Source: Inia geoffrensis (Eukaryota; Chordata; Mammalia; Artiodactyla; Iniidae). Taken from it: a stretch of DNA of 64,000 bases. Positions 23,070 to 33,831 of the stretch are shown here, piece after piece (position 1 is the first letter of the stretch; the number at the start of each line of letters is the position of its first letter). The position numbers and the translations under genes were made by a program. The notes below the pieces were generated by a model. That model ran no database searches. It had not been told where the DNA came from and was given only the letters and a program-made list of their open reading frames with translations. The stretch covers positions 17,151,592 through 17,215,591 of the forward strand of contig CM070905.1 in the NCBI GenBank assembly GCA_036417435.1, read 5' to 3'.

Positions 23070-23890
23070 AATCCACAGAAGAAGATTTAAAAACCCAACT
23101 CCACTAATAATCAAAAAAACTCTAAACTAAACTAAACTAAAATAATAGTTCATACCTACTAACTCGACAATATTTTAAAGAAAAGTATTCAGGGCTGAGT
23201 TATGAAAATGAAGAGGGGCAAGCTCTTAATCACTTTTATTAAGAGTATCATTGGTATAAATTTTCTACAAAGGCACTTGGGAATATCTACCTGGAATCTT
23301 AAAAAAGGTTTGTCCTTTATCCCAGTATTTACATTTATATTTAGAAAACAGTCTTCATAAAAGTAATCAGAAATGCAGTCTACATTTTATATACAAAAAA
23401 GTACATCGCGGGCTTCTCTGGTGGCGCAGTGGTTGAGAGTCCGCCTGCCGACGCAGGGGACACGGGTTCGTGCCCCGGTCCGGGAATATCCCACATGCCA
23501 CGGACTGGCTGGGCCCGTGAGCCATGGCCGCTGGGCCTGTGCGTCCAGAGCCTGTGCTCCGCAACGGGAGAGGCCACAACAGTGAGAGGCCCGCGTACCA
23601 CAAAAAAAAAAAAAAAAAAGTACATCGCAACATTGATTATAATAGTAAAAAGGAGGAAAAACTAAATGTCCATGGATAGAAAATCTTTAAATAAATGATG
23701 GTACAGCCATATGATACAGTATTATGCAGCTGTTAATAAATTACATATTTGAAGAATTCAGTGGCATGATTATTTACCATATGGTATTGCATTTAAAAAG
23801 TTATATACAAATACGTGACTGTAATATGATTCAAAAAATATTTGGAAAGTATATTTTTATATAGAAAAGTAAACTTGGGAAATACACAAA
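23070..23890 (+). mobile_element. Old L1M 3' region, interrupted by a SINE
   Basis: After the SINE, 'aaaaactaaatgtccatgga' and 'gatggtacagccatatgata' followed by 'tattatgcagctgttaataa' match the ORF2-end region of older L1M subfamilies on the plus strand. The left half (23070-23395) fits an upstream ORF2 part more weakly. The SINE at 23410-23613 sits inside it. Confidence 0.6.
23410..23613 (+). mobile_element. CHR-type SINE, short cetacean form
   Basis: Complete short element with A and B boxes and a poly(A) tail. The perfect 15-bp duplication 'aaaaaagtacatcgc' lies at 23395-23409 and 23614-23628. Confidence 0.95.
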
Positions 23891-24279
23891 ATGATTTGTC
23901 AATGTCATAAAATTCAAATCATTTTTCTTTTTCTGCTTCTCTCTGTGGCTGTCTCTGCAACAAGCATGTATTCATTTTATAATCAGTAAAGTATTTCTTG
24001 ATAAAGTGTCAAGTTATTTTAGCCATAGGCCTCATTTTCCTGACTCAGATGATGAGCTGATGTTGCAGTGACCTACTCATGAAGTCCTTCTGAGGGTGGC
24101 TGTGTGGTGGTTGTGTGATTCCCTCAATATGTAGAAATATTTTTCCTCATGAACAGTTTTAGGAATGAACTGCTGACCACAATTGAAAAGAAAGACTAGA
24201 ATAAATCATCACTTTCTAATGCTCAAAGCCAACGTGAACTTCCCAGCCATTTCTTTTTCTTTTTTTTTTTCGTCTTCTT

Positions 24280-24560
24280 AGTCATTTTGGATGCTGCTGA
24301 CCACACCCTCTTTGCTGAAACTTCTCCCCTGATGTCCCTGACTCTACTCTCTCTTAGCGTTCCTCCTTCTACTGCATTTGCTCCTCATCCAGCTTTTGGG
24401 CGCCTCCTCTTCTGAAGTCTGTTTCTCAGAAGTTGGCGTTTTCCAGAGATCAACACTGAGTACTCTTCACCTCCCTTATACACTCTCCCTGGGCCATTTC
24501 ATCCACACCAACCTCTAGACTCTCATGGCTTCATTTACTACTAAGTCTACAGAACCTAGA
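24280..24560 (+). repeat. L2 reverse-transcriptase fossil fragment
   Basis: Translation of about 24285-24330 gives 'AADHTLFAETSP', which resembles the L2 RT segment around 'D-H-LL-ET'. The next part, 'tacactctccctgggccatt', followed by 'tcatccacaccaac', encodes 'YTLSLGHFIHT', as in L2. The whole is frame-shifted and inactive. Confidence 0.6.
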
Positions 24561-24615
24561 ACAGTTCCTTAGATGCTGGAAGTATGGTCCTACTTATTTG
24601 ACACTCAGATCAGAT

Positions 24616-24748
24616 TTCTTTTTTATTACTTATTTTTGGCCGCACCACGAGTCTTGTGGGATTTTAGCTCCCCAACCAGGGATCAAACCTGGGCCCTCAG
24701 CAGTGAGGGCTCAGAGTCCTAACCACTGGACTGCTAGGGAAATCCCCC
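24616..24748 (-). mobile_element. tRNA-derived SINE, 'gtccagtgg' form
   Basis: The minus strand shows the related short SINE whose head reads 'cctagcagtccagtggttag' and whose 3' half includes 'ggggagctaaaatcccacaa'. The flanks 'atcagatt' (24609-24616) and 'atcagatc' (24751-24758) look like a short duplication. This subtype lacks the 'gagccatggccgctgag' body. Confidence 0.85.
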
Positions 24749-24904
24749 ACATCAGATCATTTTTTTAACACTCTCCTCCTCGATGCAACAAAATTATTTT
24801 CAGTAATCATCTCAAAATAATTAGTAGTAATCATTATTTTCTTGATTTGCTTTTAATTTTAATACAATGTACAATGAAGAATAAATTTGCATTTTAAAAC
24901 ACTA

Positions 24905-25265
24905 TTCAGGGGCAGGGAGTGGGGAAAAGAGGGAGCAATTGGTAAAAGCATACAAACTTTCAGCTGTAAGATGAATAAGGTCTGAGGATCTAATGTATAA
25001 CATGGTGACTATAGTTGGTAACACTGTATTGTATGATTGAGGTTTGCTGGCAGGGTGGAACTCAGATATTCTCACCAAAAAAAATAGGAGAGGGGAAAGA
25101 TAGATATATGAAGTGATGTATGTGTTAATTAATGAGATAGAGTAATCCTTTTGTAATGTATATGTGTGTCAGGTCACTGTGATGTACAGTTTAAATATCT
25201 TACAATTTTGTCAAATATACCTCAATAAAAGCTGAAAATTTTTAAAAATTAAAAAAATTTTTTAA
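24905..25265 (+). mobile_element. Old L1M 3' UTR fragment
   Basis: Has 'ggggaaaagagggagcaatt', 'ataaggtctgaggatctaat', 'gtataacatggtgactatag' and a 3' end 'atatacctcaataaaagctg'. This is the standard order of an L1M 3' UTR ending in AATAAA. Confidence 0.75.
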
Positions 25266-26099
25266 ATTGTTCAAACTGAGTAAAATATTACAGACAGGAG
25301 CTAAAATTCAGACTTAACAATTTCACACTGTTTTAAATTGAAACACAAATGTAAAAATTCCAAGTGTCAAATGCTATGGCAGAATTGGTATAACCCAAGC
25401 TCTGTTCTTCACCTTCACAATTCACTGTGCTAGCATTGTTTACATCTAATCTACTGTTTAAATGCAAAAATAGGTAGCATCAGAGAGGACGAAGACAAGA
25501 ACCCATACGCAAGTGTAGCTTAAGTGATTCCAAACAAACAACTTATTCTTGAAACAAAAGCATGTAGCTGAGTTCCCATGTGTCGGGGGACGGATGTATA
25601 ACAAGGAGGTCTCTGAATTAATTCCCCCATGTAGAAGACAATGTTTGTGAAAGATAAGAATTAAAGTGTGCTAATTCGAAGCTTGCAGATAGATTGCTAA
25701 AATCAATAGTAACTGCAGCAATTGTTTAGAATTGAGATTCACAAAAGATTTTTTCAGGGAGCAGTATTTCATTACTGGCATTGTGGCACTGAGGATAGTT
25801 AAAAAAGGTCAACTCAATTCAGTTTTATTCTGTGCAGACGCCACACCGTCTGACTGCCTACACCCTGAGCTGGTTGTTGTTAGGCTGGTACTGGCAATAG
25901 GTATTTGCTAATGGCTGAATACATTCATCACATGATTCTAAGGCTGCTTCCTCAGCTGAGACTTCTCTCCTAAATTCTAGGCCTGTATTTCTGTCACCTG
26001 ACTTCACCTGACCATCCCATAGGATCCTCAGTTCTGTGGCCCAAAAAGTACTCCTTTTTCTGCTCCTCATTAGTGAATGGCACCAAATTCTACTGTCTT
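25266..26099. other. Unassigned non-coding sequence
   Basis: No gene or known repeat is recognised. Confidence 0.4.
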
Positions 26100-26330
26100 G
26101 AACCAGAAACTTGAGATTCCTGTCTCCTTATTCCTCCCAAACACACACAAAAGCTGCTTATTTTACTTTGTAAACATTTCTAGAATCTATTCTCCACCTC
26201 CCCATTCTCACTAACCTGGGCTAATTCTTCATTTGATCATTCTGCCCAAGACCATCACAACACAAACTATTCAGTCTCTCCACATCAGCTTTTCTTCATG
26301 CTAATCTCCCTGAACTTCCCTAAGCCCCTC
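26100..26330 (+). repeat. L2 LINE fragment
   Basis: A C/T-rich stretch with 'tctattctccacctccccat' and 'aagaccatcacaacacaaac' followed by a leucine- and serine-rich reading. This fits the L2 3' coding region on the plus strand, at low identity. Confidence 0.45.
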
Positions 26331-26334
26331 ATCT

Positions 26335-26440
26335 TGAAAAGGGGATATTAATCCCTAGTGCAGAAGATTACTGTGAGGATTAAATAACGTGTAGCATCTG
26401 GCCCATAGAAGATTTCAAAAGTAATGTGAGTTTTCCTTCC
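26335..26440 (+). repeat. MIR fragment
   Basis: The string 'tcttgaaaaggggatattaa', then 'attactgtgaggattaaata' and 'cgtgtagcatctggcccata', follows the MIR 3' half. Confidence 0.65.
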
Positions 26441-26599
26441 TAAAATATTGCTTGGCACTCTACTGCTTCCCATTTCTGAATATTTTCTCAAAGCAATTAT
26501 ATTTTGAGTCTGAATTGATGAAGCACCATTTTATATGCATAAAAAGCCAAATTACACAGATAATTTTAGTTGTATAAATGCAACCTAATTCAAAGTATT

Positions 26600-26750
26600 C
26601 CCAAACTCATTTATTCATTTTTATCATAGCAACAAACACTTACTGCTCATTACAAACAGACCAATGTAAGGTCTGATATTGACATAGACGCATATAGACA
26701 CAAGAAAATATCTACATTCTCAAGGACTTTATCATTCTATACACACATAT
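26600..26750 (-). repeat. L2 3' end fragment
   Basis: Plus-strand 'catttattcatttttatcat' and 'acaaacacttactgctcatt', then 'ctacattctcaaggacttta', match the reversed L2 3' terminus. Confidence 0.5.
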
Positions 26751-27011
26751 AACTCACAGTGACGTATTCATGAGAAGTGCTAAATGAATGCCACAGCCAT
26801 GCTTGAGAGAGAGAGAAAGACAACTCACCAAACTGGGGCAATCAGAATGCCATTTGAGGAGGAAGAGAACTAAGATGTGACATAAGGAAAGGTATACAGT
26901 AGTCCCCCCTTAACCTCAGATTCTCTTTCCACAGTTGCAGTCTCCCACTATCAACCACAGTCAGAAAATATTAAATGGAAAACTGCAGAAATAAACAACT
27001 CGTAAGTTTTA

Positions 27012-27376
27012 TTTTATTTTTTTAATAAATTTATGTATTTATTTATTTATTTTTGGCTGCTTGGGGTCTTTGTTGCTGCGCACGGGCTTTCTCTAGTTGC
27101 AGTGAGTGGGGGCTACACTTCGTTGTGGTGCACAGGCTTCTCATTGCGGTGGCTTCTCTTGTTGCAGAGCACAGGCTCTAGGCTTGCAGGCTCAGTAGTT
27201 GTGGCACATGGCTCAGTAGTTGTGGCTCGTGGGCTCTAGAGCACAGTCTCAGTAGTTGTAGCGCACAGGCTTCATTGCTCCACAGCATGTGAGGTCTTCC
27301 TGGACCAGGGCTCGAACCCGTGTTCCCTGCGTTGGCAGGCGGATTCTTAACAACTGCGCCACCAGGGAAGTCCCTG
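27012..27376 (-). mobile_element. CHR-type SINE, long form, inside Tigger
   Basis: Minus-strand long-form SINE with a T/A-rich tail, a duplicated body unit ('cagtagttgtggc' occurs twice, then a third variant) and its head at the right edge. The 16-bp target duplication 'caactcgtaagtttta' / 'caactcataagtttta' (26996-27011, 27377-27392) differs at one base. Confidence 0.95.
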
Positions 27377-27640
27377 CAACTCATAAGTTTTAAATTGCCC
27401 AGCGTTCCTAGTACTGTGATGAAATCTCACGATGTCAGTGCCATCCCTCCCAGGATATGTATGATCCCTTGGTCCAGCGTGTCCAACCTTTAGTCACTTA
27501 GTCGCCTTCTGTTACCAGATTGACTGTCATGACAGCTGGTGTTCAAGTCAGCCTTATTTTACTTAACAAGGGCTCCCAAGCGCAAGTCGTGATGCTGGCA
27601 ATTCAGATACGCCAAAGAGAAGCCGTAAAGTGCTTCCTTT

Positions 27641-27771
27641 GGACTTCCCGTGTGGTCCAGTGGTTAGGACTCCGTGCTTCCCCTGCAGGGGGTGCAGGTT
27701 TGATCCCTGGTCGGGGAACTCGGATCCCGAGAGCTGCACAGTAAGCACATCCGCCAACCAAAAAACTGCTT
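27641..27771 (+). mobile_element. tRNA-derived SINE, 'gtccagtgg' form, inside Tigger
   Basis: Begins 'ggacttcccgtgtggtccag', has a box B-like 'ggtttgatccctggtcgggg' and ends 'ccaaccaaaaaa'. The flanks 'aaagtgcttc' and 'aaactgcttc' are an imperfect duplication. It interrupts the Tigger transposase N-terminal region. Confidence 0.88.
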
Positions 27772-27913
27772 CAAGTCGGAAGGCGAAAGTTCTCAACTCA
27801 ATAAGAGGAAAAAAATGGTATGCTGGTGTTAAGACCTACATTAAGAACGAATCTTCCATCCGTGAGACTGTGAAGAAGGAAAAAGAAATTCATGCTCGTT
27901 TTGTTGTCACACC

Positions 27914-28438
27914 TGTAAGGGCTCAGTGTGGGCCGCCTTAAAATATGACACGATGGCATATTGATTATTTTGAATTGAAGTTGTTTGAGGTGCAGCCGAT
28001 GCAAGAAAGAAAATCTGACTGACTCTCCTTTCCATCTCCTTGAAAAGAGGGAAATAAATCTCTCATGTGAAAAGTGTACCCCCTGCATCTGGAGGTAGAG
28101 GCACCCTTATCATCAGGGATAGGGAATTCAGAGCCCAGAAGCCTGTATATAGACAAACCTTGTCACTTCTTTTAATCTACCTCAAACCCAAACTCTGTTT
28201 ATTCACTTATTAAGCACCCAAACCTAAATTTCTTTACCCTGTCAATTCCTCACAAATTTATTGTTACTTTGTCTAAAAAGTGTAAAAGCTGCCTACTTGG
28301 GTCATTTCTATGGGACCTTCATGCCCATTAATTAAAATGTGGTTTTTCTTTCTCCTGTTAATCTGTCTTGGATCAATTTTATTATTAGTCCAGCCACAAG
28401 AACTCAAGAGGGTTAGAGGGAGAAATCTGCCCCCAACA
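27914..28438 (+). mobile_element. Solo ERV LTR inside Tigger, with exact 4-bp duplication
   Basis: A 525-bp LTR opens 'tgtaagggctcagtgtgggc' and ends 'ctgcccccaaca', giving TGT/ACA termini. The host bases 'cacc' occur on both sides (27910-27913 and 28439-28442), and joining the flanks restores the Tigger reading. A 4-bp duplication is usual for class I (gamma-like) endogenous retroviruses. 'tgtatataga' near 28143 may be a TATA element, and 'tctttctcctgttaatctgt' near 28346 is a common U5-type string. There are no internal viral genes. The exact family is not identified. Confidence 0.85.
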
Positions 28439-28984
28439 CACCTCCACTGCAAAAGTTATGGCCACAGTGCATAAGTGCTTAGTAAAGATGGAAAAGGCAT
28501 TCCATTTGTACAATAAGATATTGAGAGAGAGAGACCACATTCACATACCTTTATTATGGCATATTGTTATAATTGTTCTAATTTACTATTGTTGTTATTA
28601 ACCTCTTACTGTGCCTAATTTATAAACTTTATCATAGGTATGCCCGTATAGGAAAAAACATAGTGTATACAGCGTTCACTACTATCCGAGGTTTCAGGCA
28701 TCCACTAGGGGCCTTGGAATGCATCACCCGCAGATAAGGGAAAACTGCTTCACAGCTATACTCAGGTAGGAAAAGGAGAGATAAGTACAATTCTGATACA
28801 AAAAGAAATCACAAAGTTATGAGACAGGAATTCTAATGGGACATACAGCCTCTCTTGAAGAGGACATAGAATTCATGAAAAAACATAACAAGAGTAAGAT
28901 TTGGAAAAAAGACTGAGAGTGAGTGGAGAAAATTAAGTGCCAACAGAAGGGTTTTTCTTTGAAAGTAATGAAGTATCAATATAG

Positions 28985-30030
28985 AAACTTAGAGCCTCCT
29001 ATCTAGTTGCCCTGCATTTGGTCACCTCCCTGTATAATCTATCTTCCACTTGGCTGTCCTTGTGACCTTTCCAAAACCCACACCTCACTATGTCATGTCA
29101 TTGCTTAAAACCTCCTTCAGGGTTCTCAAAAGGTGATATACAAATGGCCAATAAGCACATGGAAAGATGTCCAACATTACTAATCATTTGGGAAATACAA
29201 ATCAAAGGCTACAATGGATACCACCTCACTCCCATTAAGATGGCTAGTATCAAACAAAACAAAACAAGAAGACAGGGAACAACAGCTGCTGGGGAGCATG
29301 TGGAGAAATTGGAACCCTTGTGGATGGTTAGTGGGAAAATAAAAGGTACAGCTGCTGTGAAAAAGAGCAGGAAGTTTCCTCAAAAGATTAAGAATAGAAT
29401 TACTACATGATCTATAAATTCCACTTCTGTATACAACCAAAAGAACTGAAAGCAGAGTCTCCAAGAGATATTCACACACCCGTGTTCATAGGAGCTTTAT
29501 TCACAACAGCTAAAAGGTGGAAGCAATTCAAGTGTCCATCAATAGATGAATGAACAAAGATGGTATATACATACAATGGAGTTATTCAACCTTAAAAGGG
29601 AAGAAAATTCTGACCCCTGCTACAACACGGATGAACCTTGGGCACATTGTGCTAAGTGAAATAAGCCATCACAAGAATACAAATGCTGTATGAGTCCACT
29701 TACATGAGGTACCTAGAGCAGTCAGATTCACAGAAACAGAAAGTAGAAGGGTGGTTGCTAGGAGCTGGGGGTAGCAGAAAATTTGGGAGTTGTTTAATGG
29801 ATATAGAGTTTCAGATTTGCAAGATGAAAAGAGTTCTGGAGATTGGTTTCATAACACTACTAAAATGCACATTTATAAAATGGCTAAGATGGTAAATTTA
29901 ATGTTATATGTGTTTTACTACAATTAAAACTAATTTTTAAAAATCTCTTTCATGGGCTTCCACCAACAGGATAAATTTGAAACCCTGTAGAGCCATGTAC
30001 AAATCTCTCCATGGTCTGACCTCTTCCTTC
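28985..30030 (+). repeat. L2 fossil split by an old L1M
   Basis: The left piece (about 28985-29128) has 'gagcctcctatctagttgcc' and 'cattgcttaaaacctccttc'. The right piece (about 29941-30030) resumes with 'gataaatttgaaaccctgta' and 'tacaaatctctccatggtct'. Together these reconstruct the L2 order around its 3' coding end. The L1M lies between them. Confidence 0.65.
29129..29940 (+). mobile_element. Old L1M, 5'-truncated
   Basis: Shows 'gatatacaaatggccaataa', 'aatacaaatcaaaggctaca', 'ccacctcactcccattaaga', 'agctgctggggagcatgtgg' and 'ctaagtgaaataagccatca', ending 'tactacaattaaaactaatt'. This is an L1M ORF2 end plus 3' UTR with many small indels. The surrounding L2 pieces show a decayed duplication ('ctccttcagggttc' against 'ctctttcatgggcttc'). 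A 179-bp part of it reappears inverted at 30234-30412. Confidence 0.85.
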
Positions 30031-30178
30031 TGTGGAAAAAGAAGAAAACATAACCAAAAGCATTAGGCTATGCCTGAGTTTCAGGGGGAAAAAAGTTAGG
30101 TATCATTTTATTTTCAAATGTATCCTGCTGTGAGGAAATAAAGAGTGGAATGACTCTTATAATAAGAAAATCATAAAC

Positions 30179-30466
30179 TGAGGTATTTATAATCTTTGAA
30201 TACAGTGCTCCTTTAAGAAACGCTTAGTAAAATTATTCTTGTGATGGCTTATTTCACTTAGCACAATGTGCCCAAGGTTCATCCGTGTTGTAGCAGGGGT
30301 CAGAATTTTCTTCCCTTTTAAGGTTGAATAACTCCATTGTATGTATATACCATCTTTGTTCATTTATCTACTGATGGACACTTGAATTGCTTCCACCTTT
30401 TAGCTGTTGTGAGGTATTTATAATCTTTGAATACAGTGCTCCTTTAAGAAACACTTAGTAAAATTA
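30179..30466. repeat. Inverted copy of L1 segment between 57-bp direct repeats
   Basis: Positions 30234-30412 are the reverse complement of 29501-29679 with only 2 differences in 179 bp (29542 and 29548). The insert is bracketed by a 57-bp direct repeat, 30179-30235 and 30410-30466, which differs at one base. The joints overlap by 2 bases ('ta', 30234-30235) and 3 bases ('tga', 30410-30412). There is no poly(A) and no L1 end, so this is a rearrangement of existing DNA and not a new retrotransposition. Confidence 0.95.
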
Positions 30467-30793
30467 CTGTTTACATCAATGGATGCAATTTTTGAACCAT
30501 CATTAATTTTCACAATAGCCATTGTTTTATGACTTAAATAATTTATTCAAACAATGTTGCACAAACATTTAGAACTAAGGATCTTCTAAAGCATCTTAAT
30601 GTGTATAAGAAAGTAAATTAAAAAGTTTATTAACGCTAGGAGAATTCTTATCTTCTCTCTGCATGTCCAAAACTTGACAGAAGTCTTCAATCTAGCTAGT
30701 AAGCACTTTACTGATTAAAAGCTAATCTCCATTTTTAAAGGGTGAAGTCATATTTCTGATCCTCAATTTCCTTCTAAAAAGGAGCATGGATGC
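30467..30793. other. Unassigned AT-rich sequence
   Basis: No gene or repeat is recognised. Confidence 0.4.
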
Positions 30794-31151
30794 TGTGCTA
30801 GCTCGGGCTGCCAGAACATAATACCACAGACAGGGTGTCATAAACAACAAAAATTTATTTTCTTACACTTCTAGAGGCTGAGATGTCTAAGGTCAAGATG
30901 CGGCCAATTCAATTTCTGGTGACAGCCCTCTCCCTCGCTTGCAGACGGCTGCCTTCTCATTGTGTCTCCACCTGGCAGGGAGCACGGTCTTGTATTTCCT
31001 TTTACAAGGACACTAACCCTATCAAATCGGGACCCCATCCTTATGACTTCATTTACCCTCACCTACTTCCTTACTCCAAATACAGTCACACTGCAGGGGG
31101 AGGTTAAGATTTCAACATACAAATTTGGAGGAGGTATATTCAACCCATAGC
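30794..31151 (-). mobile_element. MaLR LTR (MLT1A-like), solo
   Basis: Minus-strand start 'gctatgggttgaatatacct' and end 'ggcagcccgagctagcaca' enclose 'tagtgtccttgtaaaaggaa' and 'gtaagaaaataaatttttgt' (AATAAA). The length of about 358 bp fits. Plus-strand frames of 62-74 codons are antisense to it. Confidence 0.85.
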
Positions 31152-31342
31152 TTTTCCTCCAATTTCTCCCAGGCATAATCTCTCATCATCAACACAGCCC
31201 ATCCGTGGACCTTGTAGTCCAGGAGGACAGTTGAGTTGAGTTGCCACTCTTCTGAGCTCCCAAAGGGTTCTGTGCATGCTCATAAAATATCTCTGACTGA
31301 TTTTTATTTCAATTTTGGCCAGTTTGTGTGTTTTCTTCAACA

Positions 31343-31450
31343 GAATATAAGCCACTAGAAGACAAGAACTATTGCTTCTTGATGTCTGCATCTCCAGAAC
31401 TAGCACAGCACTTGCCACTTAGGAGGTATTCAATAGTGCTTATGAAGCAG
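31343..31450 (+). repeat. L2 3' end fragment
   Basis: 'agccactagaagacaagaac', then 'tctgcatctccagaactagc' and 'cttaggaggtattcaatagt', is the L2 3' terminus. Confidence 0.6.
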
Positions 31451-31540
31451 AACGGAACTATTAAACTTAATGATGAAGGGGCTTTAACATAGCTGTGTTT
31501 TACGAACATTAATCTAGCCAAAATGTGCAGGATGAGGTGG

Positions 31541-32074
31541 TGTAGTAGTTTCCCATTGCTGCTATAACAAATTACCGCAAGCTGGATGGCTCTAAGCAAC
31601 ACAGATTTATTCTTTTATAGTTCTAGAAATCAGAAGTATGGAGTCAGTTACACTGGGCTGAAACCAAGGTGCCGGCAAGGTCAGGCTCCCACCGGAGGCT
31701 CTAGAGCAGAACTGTTTCCTTCCTTTTCCAGCTTCTGGAGTCGCTTTCCTAACATTCCTTGGCTCGGGGTCCTTTTCTCCGCCTTCAAAACCTGCAGGGT
31801 AGCATCTTCAAATATCTCTCTCTGCTGAGATCTGCACATTGCCTGCTCTCTTCTGTGTGTGGTAAAATCTCCCTCTGCCTCCTTCTTATAAGGACCCTTG
31901 TGATTACATTGAGCCCACCTGCATAATCCAAGATGATCTCTCCCTTCCAAGATCCTCAACTTGACCTGCCAAGTCCCTAGTATCATATAAGGTCACATTC
32001 ACAGGTTCCAGGGATTAGGTAGGACCTGGCTATCTTGGGGGCGGGGGAGGGGGCATTATTCAGCCTACTACACA
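31541..32074 (-). mobile_element. MLT1-type LTR, solo
   Basis: The left edge 'tgtagtagtttcccattgct' and right edge 'ttattcagcctactacac' are the reversed MLT1 termini. The interior holds 'ggacccttgtgattacattg', 'agcccacctgcataatccaa' and 'cacattcacaggttccaggg'. It is about 530 bp and lies 390 bp from the other minus-strand MaLR LTR. Confidence 0.87.
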
Positions 32075-33831
32075 CGGGTAGAGTGGCAACAGGTTAGTTA
32101 GGAAGCTACTCATAACATCTGCCACATGCTTCCCACTTAGCTGGACTTCTAGTCCTAGATTTCATAGATAAGTTTGTATCTATCACAGGACTCCCATATC
32201 CCAATATAACACCATAAGCTCTCTGACAATATTTGGCCTTACCATCTGTGCTAAGTGAATTAAGGCATTGATCAATGACCCAATGAATTTATTCCACAAA
32301 GCTAATGTTTCAATTAAATCAAATATTATAAAAATTAAACTACTTTTCTTAAATAAAACTTTTTCAGTTGGATTATTTGGGCATTTATTTCAACTCATTA
32401 TTCAGCTCCACAATAGATCATAAGAGTTCATCATTTTAAACCAGATGGGAACCAAGGCAATTTCCATTTTGTTCAAGCCTTGCACATAATTGGCACACCA
32501 CGAAACCATAAGTGATAGTAAGGGTAAAGCCGGGTATTAAAGCAGGCAGAAAACTAATAACCAAGCGGCTTTAGACGTTATCTGGAGGTGATGACAGATG
32601 GTTCCTGTCCCTGGGATACCTCCAGGGTAGAAGGGTTTATCTGCAGAGTTGACAAATAAACAGATGATATAAGACTCATATAAAACTGAGTTTCTTAATT
32701 ACAGACTAGTAAAATGTCTGCTGGCACAGTAGGGCAAGTGTAACTGCTCATGACAGGATGCCATTTGGAGGACAACAGCCTCAAATAGACCACAATGCAA
32801 GAGCGAGAAGGGACTTTGAAGGGTCCATCCCAAAAAACAGCAAACACTGTCAGGCACACAAATCCGCCTGCCGAGAAAGAACTGCTCCCAGTGTGAACTC
32901 TGATCCTCACATACCATGCTGAGATACACTCACTCTTTCAAGTTTTCTGCCTTTCAAACAAAAGGCAGAATTAAATCTTCTGAGGTTGCCGCGTGTTATC
33001 TGTGATTAGCCTCACTTGGTGCTGAATAGTCTATTTATCTACAGCTTTTAATCAGCTACCCAAATGACAAAAAGATGAACTCAAAACACACACACACTTG
33101 CCTCTTATCTGAATGGACAGATGCAGAAACATACAGCACAGAATAAATTACAGCAAAATGAGCTCAAGATGAAACAAGCCTGGGGGAAAACATTCCAGAC
33201 ACAGTAAAGAATGTGTTGACATCAAAAATGCCAGGACTCTGCCCTGATCCCCTTTGGAGGGAGAAAGATACTTGCAACCTCTCTTCAGGCTCAGCCTGGG
33301 TGTATGAGAGTCTCCCCAGGCAAAAAGCTGCCTGGGTCCCCTGGAAAAGATGGATTCTCTTTGGTTCTTGACCCCAGGAACCTACTGAGGCCATAGAGGG
33401 AAGGAACAACTAAGGAAGGGAAACCTCTGGAACAAGTTTCATCTTAAAAAAAAACATGGCTCTCAATTTTTGAAAATAAAACATTAAAGGCAATTGATTT
33501 TCTTTCATTGTTTTTCTAGCAATCTCATTTGCTGTTGAAATGTGATTTCCTATCAACTATTTCTGCCGGTTAATATCCATCAATATCAGGCCAACACAAA
33601 CAGCTGGGGAAAGAGGGAACAAGCACAGCAGTGCAGGGCCTCAGGGTCACAGGGTAAGTGGTGTCCATAAATGTTCCATGCTCCCCAGTCAGAGAGGAGG
33701 AGAAGTTCATCAGACAGCACCTATGTGTTAAATCACCCAGGCCACAGAGAACCACCATGTCTTTGATCTGGTGTTAATACTATCTCAGAAAGGAAGAATA
33801 GTTCTCAGGCTTGAGTAAATAATAAGGACTG
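32075..33831. other. Unassigned non-coding sequence
   Basis: About 1.7 kb with no recognisable transposable element or exon. Minus frames of 62-81 codons (32695-32929, 33164-33409, 33570-33758) have no family resemblance. Repeat-poor stretches like this may hold conserved non-coding DNA, but that cannot be seen from one genome. Confidence 0.4.

Larger units (their letters stand above)
26897..28747 (+). mobile_element. Tigger-type (pogo-like Tc1/mariner) DNA transposon, internally deleted, with three insertions
   Basis: The left inverted end 'cagtagtccccccttaacct' begins at 26897 after a TA. The right end 'cccgcagataagggaaaact' closes at about 28747. Transposase N-terminal fragments survive, including 'KNESSIRETVKKEKEIHARF' (about 27842-27901) and, after the LTR, a short 'KMEKAFHLYNKI' stretch (about 28488-28523). 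The sequence then runs straight into the 3' non-coding part, so the catalytic region was lost before it amplified (a MITE-like derivative). Later insertions are a SINE at 27012-27376, a SINE at 27641-27771 and an LTR at 27914-28438. Tigger elements move by cut and paste, and this copy is long inactive. Confidence 0.9.

Noticed and set aside
13302..25535. Similar strings 'gaacccgcaagtgtagct' (about 13297) and 'gaacccatacgcaagtgtag' (about 25499)
   Set aside because: The match is about 20 bases with a gap and does not extend, so chance or a tiny shared repeat is enough to explain it.
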